From: Candidatus Rifleibacteriota bacterium
GTDB taxonomy: Bacteria; Riflebacteria; Ozemobacteria; Ozemobacterales; Ozemobacteraceae
Assembly (NCBI GenBank): GCA_029560455.1
Contig: JAKQKW010000201.1
Location: 1-19,218, forward strand
Reading direction: 5' to 3'
Length of the DNA: 19,218 bases
The translations under genes were made by a program, and so were the position numbers. This document shows positions 1-8,075 of this stretch, piece after piece. Below the pieces are notes generated by a model, which searched no databases, was not told the DNA's origin, and saw only the letters and a program-made list of their open reading frames with translations. Every line of letters starts with the position of its first letter. Positions within the stretch are counted from its first letter, which is position 1.

Positions 1-966
1 TACTACAATTTCTGGGATAAGGGCGAGCCCTTTGACTGGGGCTACTTCGGCGGCGGCGAACCCGGGGGAAGTGGCGGTTACTGGTTGCCGATTCCACCAA
101 GATTTGCCAGAACCATGCTTTTTGGCAACTTTCATCTTGAGTTCCCATTTTCGCTGCGCGTCGAGGGCTATCTTAAAAAGGTCTATACCCACATCCGTCT
201 GCTGCTGGTCAAGATTCTGATTCCGCCGATTCCGATTATCGGCTTTCTCGGTCTTGAGATTCCGGTGCCCTGGTTCTGGGCCAAGGCCGAAAAAGAACCT
301 TACGGTTTCTGTGGGTTCCCGCCATACAAAAACGATGATGAGGGCAAATCAGCCTGGAACCCAAACGATCCGGGCAATCTGCCGGCGAATATCTATTCCC
401 CTACTCAGTATCTGAAAAAGGCCAGCTACTTTTACCCGTCTTCGCTTGAATTCAACCGCGATCTCGACAACCGCTGCATCGAATATAACGGTAAAAAGAC
501 TTTTATCTGTGACGGCATAACCTTTGTCAACGACAACCTCTGGATAGATGGTGATCTGCACGTTATGGGCCGCGGTATCATTGTTGCAGCCGCCAATATA
601 CATCTCAAGGGCAATGTGACCCGTGAAGATTTCGATGCGAACGGCAATGCCACGCTTTTCTCGCTGGTGGCACGTAACGGCGCAATCGTCAATCACTATG
701 GTGACCGCAAGGTTTATGCCTGTCTGTTTGGTGACAAGGGCTTGATGAACCCGATTGGTGCAAATCTTACCGTTCATGGCAATCTGGTGGTTAACCGCTT
801 TAACCGCAAAGAGTGTCAGGGAAACCTGCATGTCTACTATGAGTCCAACCACTGTCGCAGTTCGCTGATGTCGATGATCAGACCGGTAGCCAAATGGGAT
901 CCGACACGCTATTATGTTACCTTCAGTGCTCAGACCGCCGCGTTTAAGTTTGAAAAGCCACAATAG
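1..966 (+). CDS. Pilus-associated beta-rich (PilX-like) protein, 5' truncated
   Basis: The frame is open from the first base, so the start lies upstream; 321 residues are visible, ending in TAG. The visible N-terminal part is Gly/aromatic-rich, then comes a Pro- and hydrophobic-rich stretch (roughly visible residues 60-90). From about visible residue 160 there are repeated short beta-strand-like units with alternating Gly/Asn turns, such as DGDLHVMGRG, ANIHLKGNV and LTVHGNLVV. Such runs suggest a right-handed beta-helix or stacked-strand domain of the kind seen in PilX-like and bactofilin-like proteins. The next gene, a prepilin, begins 10 nt after the stop and is probably co-transcribed. I infer a surface or pilus-associated component exported with the neighbouring pseudopilins. 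No enzymatic motif is visible. The family call rests on overall sequence style and context, not on a diagnostic motif. Confidence 0.6.
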   Translation, partial: YYNFWDKGEPFDWGYFGGGEPGGSGGYWLPIPPRFARTMLFGNFHLEFPFSLRVEGYLKKVYTHIRLLLVKILIPPIPIIGFLGLEIPVPWFWAKAEKEPYGFCGFPPYKNDDEGKSAWNPNDPGNLPANIYSPTQYLKKASYFYPSSLEFNRDLDNRCIEYNGKKTFICDGITFVNDNLWIDGDLHVMGRGIIVAAANIHLKGNVTREDFDANGNATLFSLVARNGAIVNHYGDRKVYACLFGDKGLMNPIGANLTVHGNLVVNRFNRKECQGNLHVYYESNHCRSSLMSMIRPVAKWDPTRYYVTFSAQTAAFKFEKPQ

Positions 967-976
967 GACCTGCAAA

Positions 977-1465
977 ATGCTCAATCTTTCGATAAACAGA
1001 ATTAATCGGTATCACCAGGGGTTGACCCTTGTTGAGATAACCATTGCCTTGGCGATTCTCATTCTGGCACTTGTGCCACTGACGCAGATGTCGTCGGGCG
1101 ATGCCACCACCGCAATCGAAACCGAAAAGATTCAGATGGCCGAAAGAATTCTTGAAAGCGTCAAAAGTGAGCTGATGGCGATGCCTTTCAAGAAGTTTTA
1201 TGAGAGGGCCGAGGCTGAGGGTGCCGACAAGGAATTCGCCGGGCCATTTCAGCTTTCTGACGGTTTTTACCCGATCAGTCTTAACGAAGTTCTCAAGATT
1301 CAGCAGAAGCACAAGGATTTTGCCGTTGTCGGCAGCTGGAGCTTTCTTGCAAAAGAAGGCAAGCTCGATAGAACCATGGTGCAGACAGATATTTCATGTT
1401 CATTCAGCCGGGCCGGTGGGCCGCAGGTGGTGCGCAACAAGTCTTTTCTGATTGTCAGGCCCTGA
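977..1465 (+). CDS. Prepilin-like protein, GspI/PilV-type minor pseudopilin
   Basis: Predicted protein of 162 aa. ATG 977 is chosen because AGGA (965-968) lies 8 nt upstream and overlaps the previous gene's stop. The short basic leader ends in a type III (prepilin) signal, G15|LTLVE, giving Glu at mature position +5, followed by an uninterrupted hydrophobic helix to about residue 38. A prepilin peptidase (PilD/GspO type, not in this window) would cleave after G15 and methylate Leu16. The rest (GDATTAIETEKIQMAERILESVKSEL onward in outline) is the amphipathic continuation of the pilin alpha-1 helix, then a small globular domain with a C-terminal Arg-Pro. The stop is followed after 19 nt by another prepilin gene, as in gspI-gspJ or pilV-pilW pairs. 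The product should sit in the inner membrane and join a pseudopilus or pilus tip. Assignment to GspI rather than PilV is by context only. Confidence 0.8.
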   Translation: MLNLSINRINRYHQGLTLVEITIALAILILALVPLTQMSSGDATTAIETEKIQMAERILESVKSELMAMPFKKFYERAEAEGADKEFAGPFQLSDGFYPISLNEVLKIQQKHKDFAVVGSWSFLAKEGKLDRTMVQTDISCSFSRAGGPQVVRNKSFLIVRP

Positions 1466-1484
1466 AACCGTGAAGGAGATCGTT

Positions 1485-2546
1485 ATGAAGCGACAAGGTA
1501 TGACTCTGGTAGAACTGATGGTTGCCTTCTTCATCCTGACCATTATTTCGGTGCCGATCTATTTCCTGTTGAAGGATTCAGCCAACAAGCGGGCTCTCGT
1601 TCTCAGCCGTGACTACGTCAAACAGGAAGCCAACAAGGTGCTGAAATTGCTGGAAAACGACTTGAGTCAGGCACGCAAGGGCACATTTAAACAGGTCAGT
1701 GACGATGTCATTCAGATAAAGGTGCGAAAACCTGGCAAAAAAGAAGATGAAGACGTGCCTCTCAGCTACCTTTTTGTTAAGCCAGACCTGATAAGGCGTT
1801 TCGACGGTAAACAGTGGATGGTCTGCCGCAATGTCGAAGCATTCGACGTTTCTACCGTTCCTGATGCTGCGGGCAGACTGGTTGTGAGTCTTAAAATAAA
1901 GGCCGGCTTTGACGGCCTGTCAGAAGCCGAAGAACCAGAATTTTCCCAGGAAAAACTCGTGGTAATGCGCGAAGACAGCTCAGAAGAGCTCGATAAATAC
2001 TGGCGCGACGTAGGTGACGTCAACAAGTTTTTTGCGACCCAGGGCAGTATAATGGCTGGCGTAAAAGCCGACGCCAAAAAACTCGTTCAGGATTTTACCG
2101 GTGAGTGGTCTGCCGCTGGTGCCGACATAACCAAAATGACGGTGGGCGAGATTTTGAAAGTTCGTGACGAGTTGATGCGCGGCCTCAACGACATTCAGTC
2201 TTCGATGGGCAAGCTCGACAACGATATTCTTGGGTTGAGCGCTGATGCCATGTTTAAGCGCAACTGGCTTGGAAAAATGTCTGATTCAAAAAAAGATCGC
2301 GCCCGGAATGTGCGCGAAGCCCTGGCAGCAATGAAAAATAAGGGCGACCTCAACTGGAACAAGATCAAGGCGCTCGGTGGCAGCGGTTTTAAAAGTGGCA
2401 CCGTTAAAGAAATGTATAACGCCAAGTCTGAACTGTTCAACTCGGGTCAGCAGATCGTCAAGCAGCTGCAGGAATTCAAGAACAACACCAACAATGTTGC
2501 CAATCTCGATCTTTCGGGCATCGACCTGAAAAAATGGGGTATGTAG
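1485..2546 (+). CDS. Prepilin-like protein (GspJ/PilW-type) with long helical C-terminal extension
   Basis: Predicted protein of 353 aa. ATG 1485 is preferred over upstream in-frame codons because AAGGAG (1473-1478) lies 6 nt before it. The 5-residue leader MKRQG is cut at G5|MTLVE, with Glu at +5 and a hydrophobic helix to about residue 29. This is a textbook type III signal. Residues about 30-160 look like the usual GspJ/PilW globular domain (FDGKQWMVCRNVEAFDV, then beta-rich RLVVSLKIKA). From about residue 165 to the end, the chain becomes charged and helix-prone (EELDKYWRDVGDVNKFF, KLVQDF, VRDELMRGL, KDRARNVREALAAMKNK, IVKQLQEFKNN). Typical members are about 200 aa, so this tail is unusual. 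It could be a coiled-coil module that projects from a pseudopilus tip. It is the last gene of the pilin-like operon and ends 3 nt from the convergent nicotinamidase gene. Confidence 0.78.
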   Translation: MKRQGMTLVELMVAFFILTIISVPIYFLLKDSANKRALVLSRDYVKQEANKVLKLLENDLSQARKGTFKQVSDDVIQIKVRKPGKKEDEDVPLSYLFVKPDLIRRFDGKQWMVCRNVEAFDVSTVPDAAGRLVVSLKIKAGFDGLSEAEEPEFSQEKLVVMREDSSEELDKYWRDVGDVNKFFATQGSIMAGVKADAKKLVQDFTGEWSAAGADITKMTVGEILKVRDELMRGLNDIQSSMGKLDNDILGLSADAMFKRNWLGKMSDSKKDRARNVREALAAMKNKGDLNWNKIKALGGSGFKSGTVKEMYNAKSELFNSGQQIVKQLQEFKNNTNNVANLDLSGIDLKKWGM

Positions 2547-2549
2547 GCT

Positions 2550-3176
2550 TCAGGCCAGCGATACCTGCAGTTCGCGACTTGAAATGATGCTGACCCCGGC
2601 ATTGCGCATTTCTTCAATGGCGCGGGCGCTGTCGCCGGCCTGTAGATCGACACCACGACATGCGTCTTCGATCAGCCAGGTTTTAAACCCGAGCGAGATG
2701 GCGTCGAGAGCCGTGTATTTTACGCAGTAATCGGTAGCCAGGCCGCAGATATAAAGCTGACTGATATTCTTTTTCTTTAACCATTCAGCGAGACCGGTCG
2801 GGTAGCGACGGTTATTGTCGAAAAAACCGCTGTAAGAGTCGACTTCCGGGTTGACGCCCTTTTTAAATATCATGTGCAGCTGGTCATGCTTAAGCTCAGG
2901 GTGAAAATCAGCTCCATGTTTGCCCTGAACACAATGAGCCGGCCACATGACCTGCTGACAGCCATTCAGGTTAATGACATCCCCGACCAGTCGGCCGGGA
3001 TTATTCATGGCAAAGCTCTGGTGATTCTGCGGGTGCCAGTCCTGAGTTGCTGCCACCACCGCAAATTTTGATGCAAGCCAGTTTGCCAGCGGTACGATGC
3101 TGTCGCCATCTACTACGGGCAGGGCACCGCCGGGCATAAAGTCATTCTGCAGATCAACAAGCAACAGTGCCTTCAT
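2550..3176 (-). CDS. pncA: Nicotinamidase (isochorismatase-family amidohydrolase)
   Basis: Predicted protein of 208 aa, the usual length. It hydrolyses nicotinamide to nicotinate and ammonia in the cytoplasmic NAD salvage pathway. The catalytic triad is visible: D8 in VDLQNDF, K106 in KKGVNPEVDSYSGFFDN and C151 in ATDYCV. Metal ligands are D46 and H48 in TQDWHP and H81 in WPAHC. The GGALPV and HPxNHQSF segments are also typical of PncA. The ATG at 3176 is preceded by a purine-rich GAGGGAGAGAG Shine-Dalgarno region. The gene is alone on its strand, converges with the pseudopilin operon (3-nt gap, no terminator seen) and has its own sigma-70-like promoter about 95 nt upstream. The family match is strong; other isochorismatase-family hydrolases are less likely because the DSYSGFFDN segment is PncA-specific. 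Confidence 0.95.
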   Translation of the reverse strand: MKALLLVDLQNDFMPGGALPVVDGDSIVPLANWLASKFAVVAATQDWHPQNHQSFAMNNPGRLVGDVINLNGCQQVMWPAHCVQGKHGADFHPELKHDQLHMIFKKGVNPEVDSYSGFFDNNRRYPTGLAEWLKKKNISQLYICGLATDYCVKYTALDAISLGFKTWLIEDACRGVDLQAGDSARAIEEMRNAGVSIISSRELQVSLA

Positions 3177-3268
3177 TTCTCTCTCCCTCTCTGGCTGTTT
3201 CAGATTTTCTGCCAGTGATAGATTTTGCGGTTTTATTAATGAAGCCGCTTTCTGATCTCTCTTCCCTT

Positions 3269-3297
3269 ATTGTAACCCTGTTGGCTGCATTAGTCAA
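3269..3297 (-). promoter_or_regulatory. Sigma-70-like promoter for the nicotinamidase gene
   Basis: Read on the minus strand, TTGACT, a 17-nt spacer and TACAAT. Both hexamers match consensus at 5 of 6 positions. The predicted start of transcription, near 3262, would give a leader of about 85 nt before the ATG at 3176. Confidence 0.65.
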
Positions 3298-3324
3298 AAA
3301 TGCGCAGTTGGGGGCCAGCAAGCA

Positions 3325-3353
3325 TTGAAACCACAGGGTTAAAGTGTTAGAAT
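3325..3353 (+). promoter_or_regulatory. Sigma-70-like promoter for the ABC-F-clpS-clpA operon
   Basis: TTGAAA (3325-3330), a 17-nt spacer and TAGAAT (3348-3353), with TG at 3345-3346 forming an extended -10. The start of transcription would fall near 3360, leaving a short leader of about 18 nt before ATG 3378. It is divergent from the nicotinamidase promoter, with 27 bp between the two -35 boxes. Confidence 0.7.
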
Positions 3354-3377
3354 TCTGCCTGAATAACAGGAAACCGT

Positions 3378-5378
3378 ATGTCTCTACAGATCAGCAATTT
3401 ATCAAAATCTTTCAGTGTCAGAACCCTTTTTGCAGGGGTGACCTTTGCCGTCAACCCAGGCGAATGCGTTGCCCTGGTCGGCAGTAATGGCTCTGGCAAA
3501 ACCACTCTGATGCGAATCATTCTCGGTCACGAGCATGCCGATTCCGGTGTTGTGACCCGCCCAAAAGAAAGTTGCATCGGCTATCTGCCGCAGGAAATTT
3601 TTCTTGCCGACAACCAGAACTGGGCACGAGAAAAAGAGACGATGACCCTCTGGGAACTGGTAACCCAGGCCTTTGCGCGACTTAAAGACATCAAGCTGCG
3701 AATCGAGGGCATCGAGGCTGAAATGGCGGCCGGTCGCACCGGTGCCGCAATTCAGGATGAATACGAACGTTTGATCGCCGAATACGAGAAGTCTGGTGGC
3801 TACACCTGGCAGGCCAAGACTATCAGGCTTTTGAAGGGTTTCGGCTTTCCCGAGAGTCGCTTTCATGACCCGCTCAAAACCTTTTCGGGTGGCTGGCAGA
3901 TGCGCGGCTATTTCGTGCGCCTGCTGCTGACCGAGCCTGATTATCTGCTGCTCGACGAACCGACGAACTATCTCGATATCGCATCGATTTCGTTTCTTGA
4001 AGATTATCTGGCATCATATCCGGGCGGTATTCTCGTCGTTTCGCATGACCGTTACTTTCTCGACGAACTGGCCAGCTCGGTAGTGGCAATTGTGCCTGAG
4101 GGTTCGCGGGTTTTTCGTGGCAATTATTCAGGTTTTCTTGAAGCCCGCGAAACCTGGGCTCAGGAAGCCGCCGCCGCCCAGGATCGCCAGGACCGCGAAC
4201 GCAAGCGGGTCGAAAAGTTTATCGAACGTTTTCGCTACAAGGCGAGCAAGGCATCGCAGGTACAGAGCCGCATCAAGCAGCTCGAAAAAATCGAGACCGT
4301 CGCTCAGGTGCGGGCGTTGCCGAAACTCAGCTTTCATTTTCCAGACTGTGAGAACAGCGGCGAAGTGGTTCTGCGCGGCGAAAAGATCGCCCGGGCCTAC
4401 GGCAGCAACCAGGTGCTGAAAGATGTTTCGTTCGTGCTCAACCGTGGCGACCGGCTTGCAATCATCGGTGAAAACGGCGCCGGTAAAACGACGCTGATGC
4501 GCGTCATTGCCGGCGAAGACAATCTATGGCAGGGCCGTCTCGAAACCGGCTACCGCGTGCATTTTGGTTATTTCGCCCAGGATGAAGAAATCAGCTTCGA
4601 GGGCGATGAAACGGTAAAAGACCGTGTAATGCGCGAAGCCCCGATGGATATGGTGCCCGAGATTCGCAATCTGCTCGGCGCTTTTCTTTTCTCTGGCGAT
4701 GACGTAGAAAAGAAGGTGCGGGTGCTGTCTGGTGGCGAAAAAAGCCGACTGGGGCTGGCGCGCATGATGCTGCGGCCATGCAATCTGCTGCTGCTCGACG
4801 AACCGACCAATCATCTCGATATCAACAGTCGCGAAGCTTTGCTGAATGCGCTCGAAGATTTTACCGGCACGATCATCATCGTTTCACACGATCGCTTCTT
4901 TCTTGACAGCCTGGCAACCAGGATTCTCGCGATCGAGAACGGCCGTGCCGTCGTCTATGAAGGAAACTACAGTCAGTATATGTGGGCGAAGTCGCGTCGC
5001 GATCTCAGTGGTAGTGAATCAGACAATGACGGCGGCAGCGTTGTGCAGGTTTCTGACCGCAAACAGCAGGCACGTGAAGACATCAAACAGCAGAAACAGC
5101 TCAATAATCGTTTGCAGAAGCTGAAACGTGAAATTGAAGAAAATGAAAAACAGATCGCCGGCTTCGAAAGACAACTGGCTGAGGTTGAATCCCAGCTGGC
5201 CAGCCCGCCGCTTGAATGGAGCCCGACCCGGGTTGCCGAAGTGGCACAGAATCACGCTGAGCTCAACGCCAGGCTTGAATCAGCCATGAGCGCCTGGGAA
5301 GCCCTGCATCTCGAAAATGAACAGACCGCGGCCGAACTGGCCCGCCTTAAAGAAGGAGCCGCCAATGGGGCAGAATGA
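3378..5378 (+). CDS. ABC-F family ATPase (YheS/YdiF/Uup-like), ribosome-associated
   Basis: Predicted protein of 666 aa with two ATP-binding cassettes and no membrane segment. Domain 1 has Walker A GSNGSGKT (35-42), signature FSGGW (169-173) and Walker [12 protein letters not shown] (190-200). Domain 2 has Walker A GENGAGKT (364-371), signature LSGGE (450-454) and Walker [12 protein letters not shown] (471-481). The connecting linker (about 256-320, with [18 protein letters not shown]) is the tRNA/ribosome-contacting element of ABC-F proteins. A C-terminal charged coiled coil spans about 563-660, as in Uup and YheS. Family members bind the ribosomal E site and modulate translation or relieve stalling. 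The FSGGW first signature and the linker favour the YheS/YdiF branch over EttA. AGGA (3368-3371) precedes the ATG by 6 nt. The 3' end overlaps clpS by 14 nt, so the two genes are translationally coupled. No antibiotic-resistance role can be claimed from sequence alone. Confidence 0.93.
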   Translation: MSLQISNLSKSFSVRTLFAGVTFAVNPGECVALVGSNGSGKTTLMRIILGHEHADSGVVTRPKESCIGYLPQEIFLADNQNWAREKETMTLWELVTQAFARLKDIKLRIEGIEAEMAAGRTGAAIQDEYERLIAEYEKSGGYTWQAKTIRLLKGFGFPESRFHDPLKTFSGGWQMRGYFVRLLLTEPDYLLLDEPTNYLDIASISFLEDYLASYPGGILVVSHDRYFLDELASSVVAIVPEGSRVFRGNYSGFLEARETWAQEAAAAQDRQDRERKRVEKFIERFRYKASKASQVQSRIKQLEKIETVAQVRALPKLSFHFPDCENSGEVVLRGEKIARAYGSNQVLKDVSFVLNRGDRLAIIGENGAGKTTLMRVIAGEDNLWQGRLETGYRVHFGYFAQDEEISFEGDETVKDRVMREAPMDMVPEIRNLLGAFLFSGDDVEKKVRVLSGGEKSRLGLARMMLRPCNLLLLDEPTNHLDINSREALLNALEDFTGTIIIVSHDRFFLDSLATRILAIENGRAVVYEGNYSQYMWAKSRRDLSGSESDNDGGSVVQVSDRKQQAREDIKQQKQLNNRLQKLKREIEENEKQIAGFERQLAEVESQLASPPLEWSPTRVAEVAQNHAELNARLESAMSAWEALHLENEQTAAELARLKEGAANGAE

Positions 5379-5679
5379 AGACAGCCCGCAACGCGGGGTG
5401 GTTGAAAAGACCAGACAGAAAACGACTAAGCCTTCAATGTATAAGGTTTTTCTGCTCAACGATGACTATACAACCATGGAATTCGTGGTTGAAGTGCTTG
5501 AAAGGGTTTTTGGCCGCTCGAAGATCGATGCTACAAGCATCATGCTGCACGTTCACCGCAACGGCAAAGGGCTGGCAGGGGTTTATACCCGTGAGATCGC
5601 CGAGACCAAGATTGCCCAGGTGCATGCTCTGGCCCGTGAAAACGGTTTTCCGCTCAAATGCGATATGGAGAAAGAATGA
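5365..5679 (+). CDS. clpS: ATP-dependent Clp protease adaptor ClpS
   Basis: Predicted protein of 104 aa, close to the usual length. ClpS binds proteins with destabilising N-terminal residues and hands them to ClpA for ClpAP degradation. Visible hallmarks are the N-degron pocket residues in [12 protein letters not shown] (N32, D33, D34, gate residue M38) and H64 in [23 protein letters not shown]. The flexible 22-residue N-terminal arm ([10 protein letters not shown]...) is the part that engages the ClpA pore. Start choice: ATG 5365 has AAGGAG (5353-5358) 6 nt upstream; an earlier in-frame start at 5317 would lie deep in the ABC-F gene and add non-conserved residues. It overlaps the ABC-F stop by 14 nt and the clpA start through ATGA, so the three genes form one coupled operon. 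Confidence 0.97.
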   Translation: MGQNEDSPQRGVVEKTRQKTTKPSMYKVFLLNDDYTTMEFVVEVLERVFGRSKIDATSIMLHVHRNGKGLAGVYTREIAETKIAQVHALARENGFPLKCDMEKE

Positions 5680-7940
5680 TCAGTAAAGATCTCGACATTA
5701 TACTGCAGGCAGTTATCAACCAGGCCGCCGACGAGCGCCACGAATACATAACCGTTGAGCATCTGCTCTATGCGCTTTTGCACGACAAAGAAGGCGCTGA
5801 AATTCTCAGGGCCTGCGGTGCCAACCTGTTCGAGCTCGAAAAAGATCTCGATGAACACCTTGCCGCCAATGTGCCACAGAAAAACGTTGGTAAAACGCCA
5901 GAGCCGGTTCCAACCCTTGGTTTTCAGCGTGTCATTCAGCGCATGATGATTCATGTGCAGGCATCAGAAAAAAAAGAAGCCCGCGCCGGTGACCTTCTGA
6001 TCGCGATTTTCAGCGAACCTGACTCGCACGCGGTTTTCTTTCTGCAGAAGCAGAACGTCAGTCAGCTCGATGTGCTCAATTACGTTTCGCACGGTATACG
6101 CAAGGCCGGCGAAAATGAAGATGGCTATACCGATGCTGAGCCCGGCGAAGGCGAAGAAGCCGATGCTGCGGTTACCGGAAACCCGCTTGCCAGTTTTGCT
6201 GAATGCCTTAACGACAAGGCTGCACGTGGTGGTATCGACCCACTTATTGGCCGGCATCGAGAAGTTTCGCGGGCAATTATCGTGCTCAACCGCCGCCGCA
6301 AAAACAACCTGATTTTTGTCGGCGAGCCGGGAGTCGGTAAAACAGCCATTGTCGAAGGTATTGCCCTGCGCATTCACCAGGGCGAAGTGCCCGAAACCCT
6401 CAAGGATACAAAAATTTATTCGCTAGATATGGGCGCCCTTCTTGCCGGAACCAAGTATCGCGGTGATTTTGAGGCCCGCCTGAAGGCGACAATGAAGAGC
6501 CTCGAAAAGATACCGGGCGTTATTCTTTTTATCGATGAAATTCATACAATCATTGGCGCTGGTGCCGTCAGCGGTGGCACTCTCGATGCCGCCAATATTC
6601 TCAAGCCGGCCCTGGGCGCCGGTAAATTCAGATGTATCGGCACCACCACCTTTGAAGAATATAAGAATTTTGATAAGGATCGCGCCTTTTCGCGGCGATT
6701 TCAGAAAATAGACCTGTATGAGCCCGGAGTGGAAGAAACCCGCCGCATTCTTCTGGGTCTGCGCCCGGTGTATGAGAAATTTCACGGGGTTAAGTTTACC
6801 CGCAAGGCCATCAGGGCAGCAGCCGAGCTTTCAGCCAAATACATTCAGGAACAGTTTTTACCCGACAAGGCGATCGATGTTATAGATGAGGCGGCCACGA
6901 TTCTTAAACTGGCTAAAAAAGCGAAAAAAGGCGAGCTGGTAGTCAGGCAGGCCCACATCGAAAAGGCAGTGGCACGTATCGCCCGCATTCCGTCACGGCG
7001 CATTTCGACTTCTGATCTCGACAAGCTCAAGAATCTGCAGCTCGACCTGCAGAAGGTTATTTTCGGCCAGGATCAGGCCATCGAAGCATTGGTGCGGGCA
7101 ATCAAGATTTCGCGCGCCGGTATGACCGGTTCGACCCGCCCGGTTGGCTCGTTTCTCTTTACCGGGCCGACCGGGGTCGGCAAAACCGAGGTTGCCAAGC
7201 AGCTGGCCGGCTCACTCGGTGTTAATTTTATGCGCTTCGACATGAGCGAATACATGGAAAAGCACGCGGTTGCCAGGTTTATCGGGGCGCCTCCAGGCTA
7301 TATCGGTTATGAACGGGGTGGGGCGCTTACCGATTCGATCCGCAAACACCCTTATTCTGTGCTGCTGCTCGATGAAATTGAAAAGGCGCATGAAGACGTG
7401 TTCAATATTCTGCTGCAGGTGATGGATTACGCAACCTTGACCGACAATACCGGCAAAAAGGCCGATTTTCGCAATGTCATTCTTATCATGACCTCGAATG
7501 CCGGCGCCCGCGAAATGGCAAAGGGCTCGATCGGTTTCTCGCGCGACAGCAAAGATGCCGAATACAAGGGTAAAGCGGCGATCGAGAAGCTTTTTTCGCC
7601 AGAATTCCGTAATCGTCTCGACGGCATCATTTCATTTGCCGCTCTAAGTCAGGAAACTATGAAACTGGTTGTCGACAAGTTCATCAGAGAGCTCAATCTG
7701 CAGCTTAAAGAGCGCGGAGTCGAACTCGAACTCGATGAGTCGTCAAGGCTATGGCTTTCAGAGAAAGGCTACGACCCGGTTCATGGCGCCAGGCCGCTTG
7801 CCCGTGTCATTCAGCGCGAAATCAAAGATGCACTTGCCGAAGAAATTCTTTTTGGCAGGTTGAGTCGTGGCGGGCATGTGCTGATAACCCTGCCTGAAGG
7901 TGCCAATGCCCTTCAGTTTAAATTTAACGACCCGGCGTAA
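5676..7940 (+). CDS. clpA: ATP-dependent Clp protease ATP-binding subunit ClpA
   Basis: Predicted protein of 754 aa, matching ClpA (about 758). This AAA+ unfoldase feeds substrates to ClpP. The N-domain (1-about 145, starting [17 protein letters not shown]) is the ClpS-docking double repeat. An acidic linker (about 145-165) follows. D1 has Walker A GEPGVGKT (216-223) and Walker B LFIDEIH (284-290). D2 has Walker A GPTGVGKT (497-504), Walker B LLLDEIEK (563-570) and sensor-2 GAR (704-706). The ClpP-binding loop is present as IGF (619-621). There is no ClpB/ClpC middle coiled-coil domain, which confirms the ClpA subtype. ATG 5676 overlaps the clpS stop (ATGA), with GGAG 5 nt upstream; the in-frame ATG at 5658 is inside clpS and less likely. 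No clpP lies in this window. The stop is not followed by a clear terminator, so read-through into the next gene is possible. Confidence 0.97.
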   Translation: MISKDLDIILQAVINQAADERHEYITVEHLLYALLHDKEGAEILRACGANLFELEKDLDEHLAANVPQKNVGKTPEPVPTLGFQRVIQRMMIHVQASEKKEARAGDLLIAIFSEPDSHAVFFLQKQNVSQLDVLNYVSHGIRKAGENEDGYTDAEPGEGEEADAAVTGNPLASFAECLNDKAARGGIDPLIGRHREVSRAIIVLNRRRKNNLIFVGEPGVGKTAIVEGIALRIHQGEVPETLKDTKIYSLDMGALLAGTKYRGDFEARLKATMKSLEKIPGVILFIDEIHTIIGAGAVSGGTLDAANILKPALGAGKFRCIGTTTFEEYKNFDKDRAFSRRFQKIDLYEPGVEETRRILLGLRPVYEKFHGVKFTRKAIRAAAELSAKYIQEQFLPDKAIDVIDEAATILKLAKKAKKGELVVRQAHIEKAVARIARIPSRRISTSDLDKLKNLQLDLQKVIFGQDQAIEALVRAIKISRAGMTGSTRPVGSFLFTGPTGVGKTEVAKQLAGSLGVNFMRFDMSEYMEKHAVARFIGAPPGYIGYERGGALTDSIRKHPYSVLLLDEIEKAHEDVFNILLQVMDYATLTDNTGKKADFRNVILIMTSNAGAREMAKGSIGFSRDSKDAEYKGKAAIEKLFSPEFRNRLDGIISFAALSQETMKLVVDKFIRELNLQLKERGVELELDESSRLWLSEKGYDPVHGARPLARVIQREIKDALAEEILFGRLSRGGHVLITLPEGANALQFKFNDPA

Positions 7941-7992
7941 ATTTCCTTTTTAAAATACTAAGCAAACTTCAGACATCTGCCGATGTGACCCC

Positions 7993-8009
7993 CGGCGTAT
8001 AGTACGCCG
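7993..8009. repeat. Short perfect inverted repeat upstream of the outer-membrane protein gene
   Basis: CGGCGTA-TAG-TACGCCG is a perfect 7-bp inverted repeat with a 3-nt centre, 53 nt after the clpA stop and 66 nt before ATG 8076. There is no T tract, so it is not a convincing intrinsic terminator; it could be an operator or an RNA hairpin. I see no convincing -35/-10 pair in 7941-8075. Confidence 0.45.
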
Positions 8010-8075
8010 TCAAAAAGTTCACTCAACTGGTGGCTCTAAAAAGCCGCGCAGCTGGTGGGCGAAAAGGAGCTGGGT

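Noticed and set aside
349..984. Long open frame of 211 codons on the minus strand
   Set aside because: It is antisense to the pilus-associated gene, whose frame continues smoothly into the pilin operon; the product has no recognisable fold and no ribosome binding site.
3227..3248. Inverted repeat GCGGTTTT-N6-GAAGCCGC in the nicotinamidase leader
   Set aside because: The arms pair well only as + strand RNA; in the minus-strand transcript a C-A mismatch leaves only four strong pairs, and it is not conserved evidence of a riboswitch.
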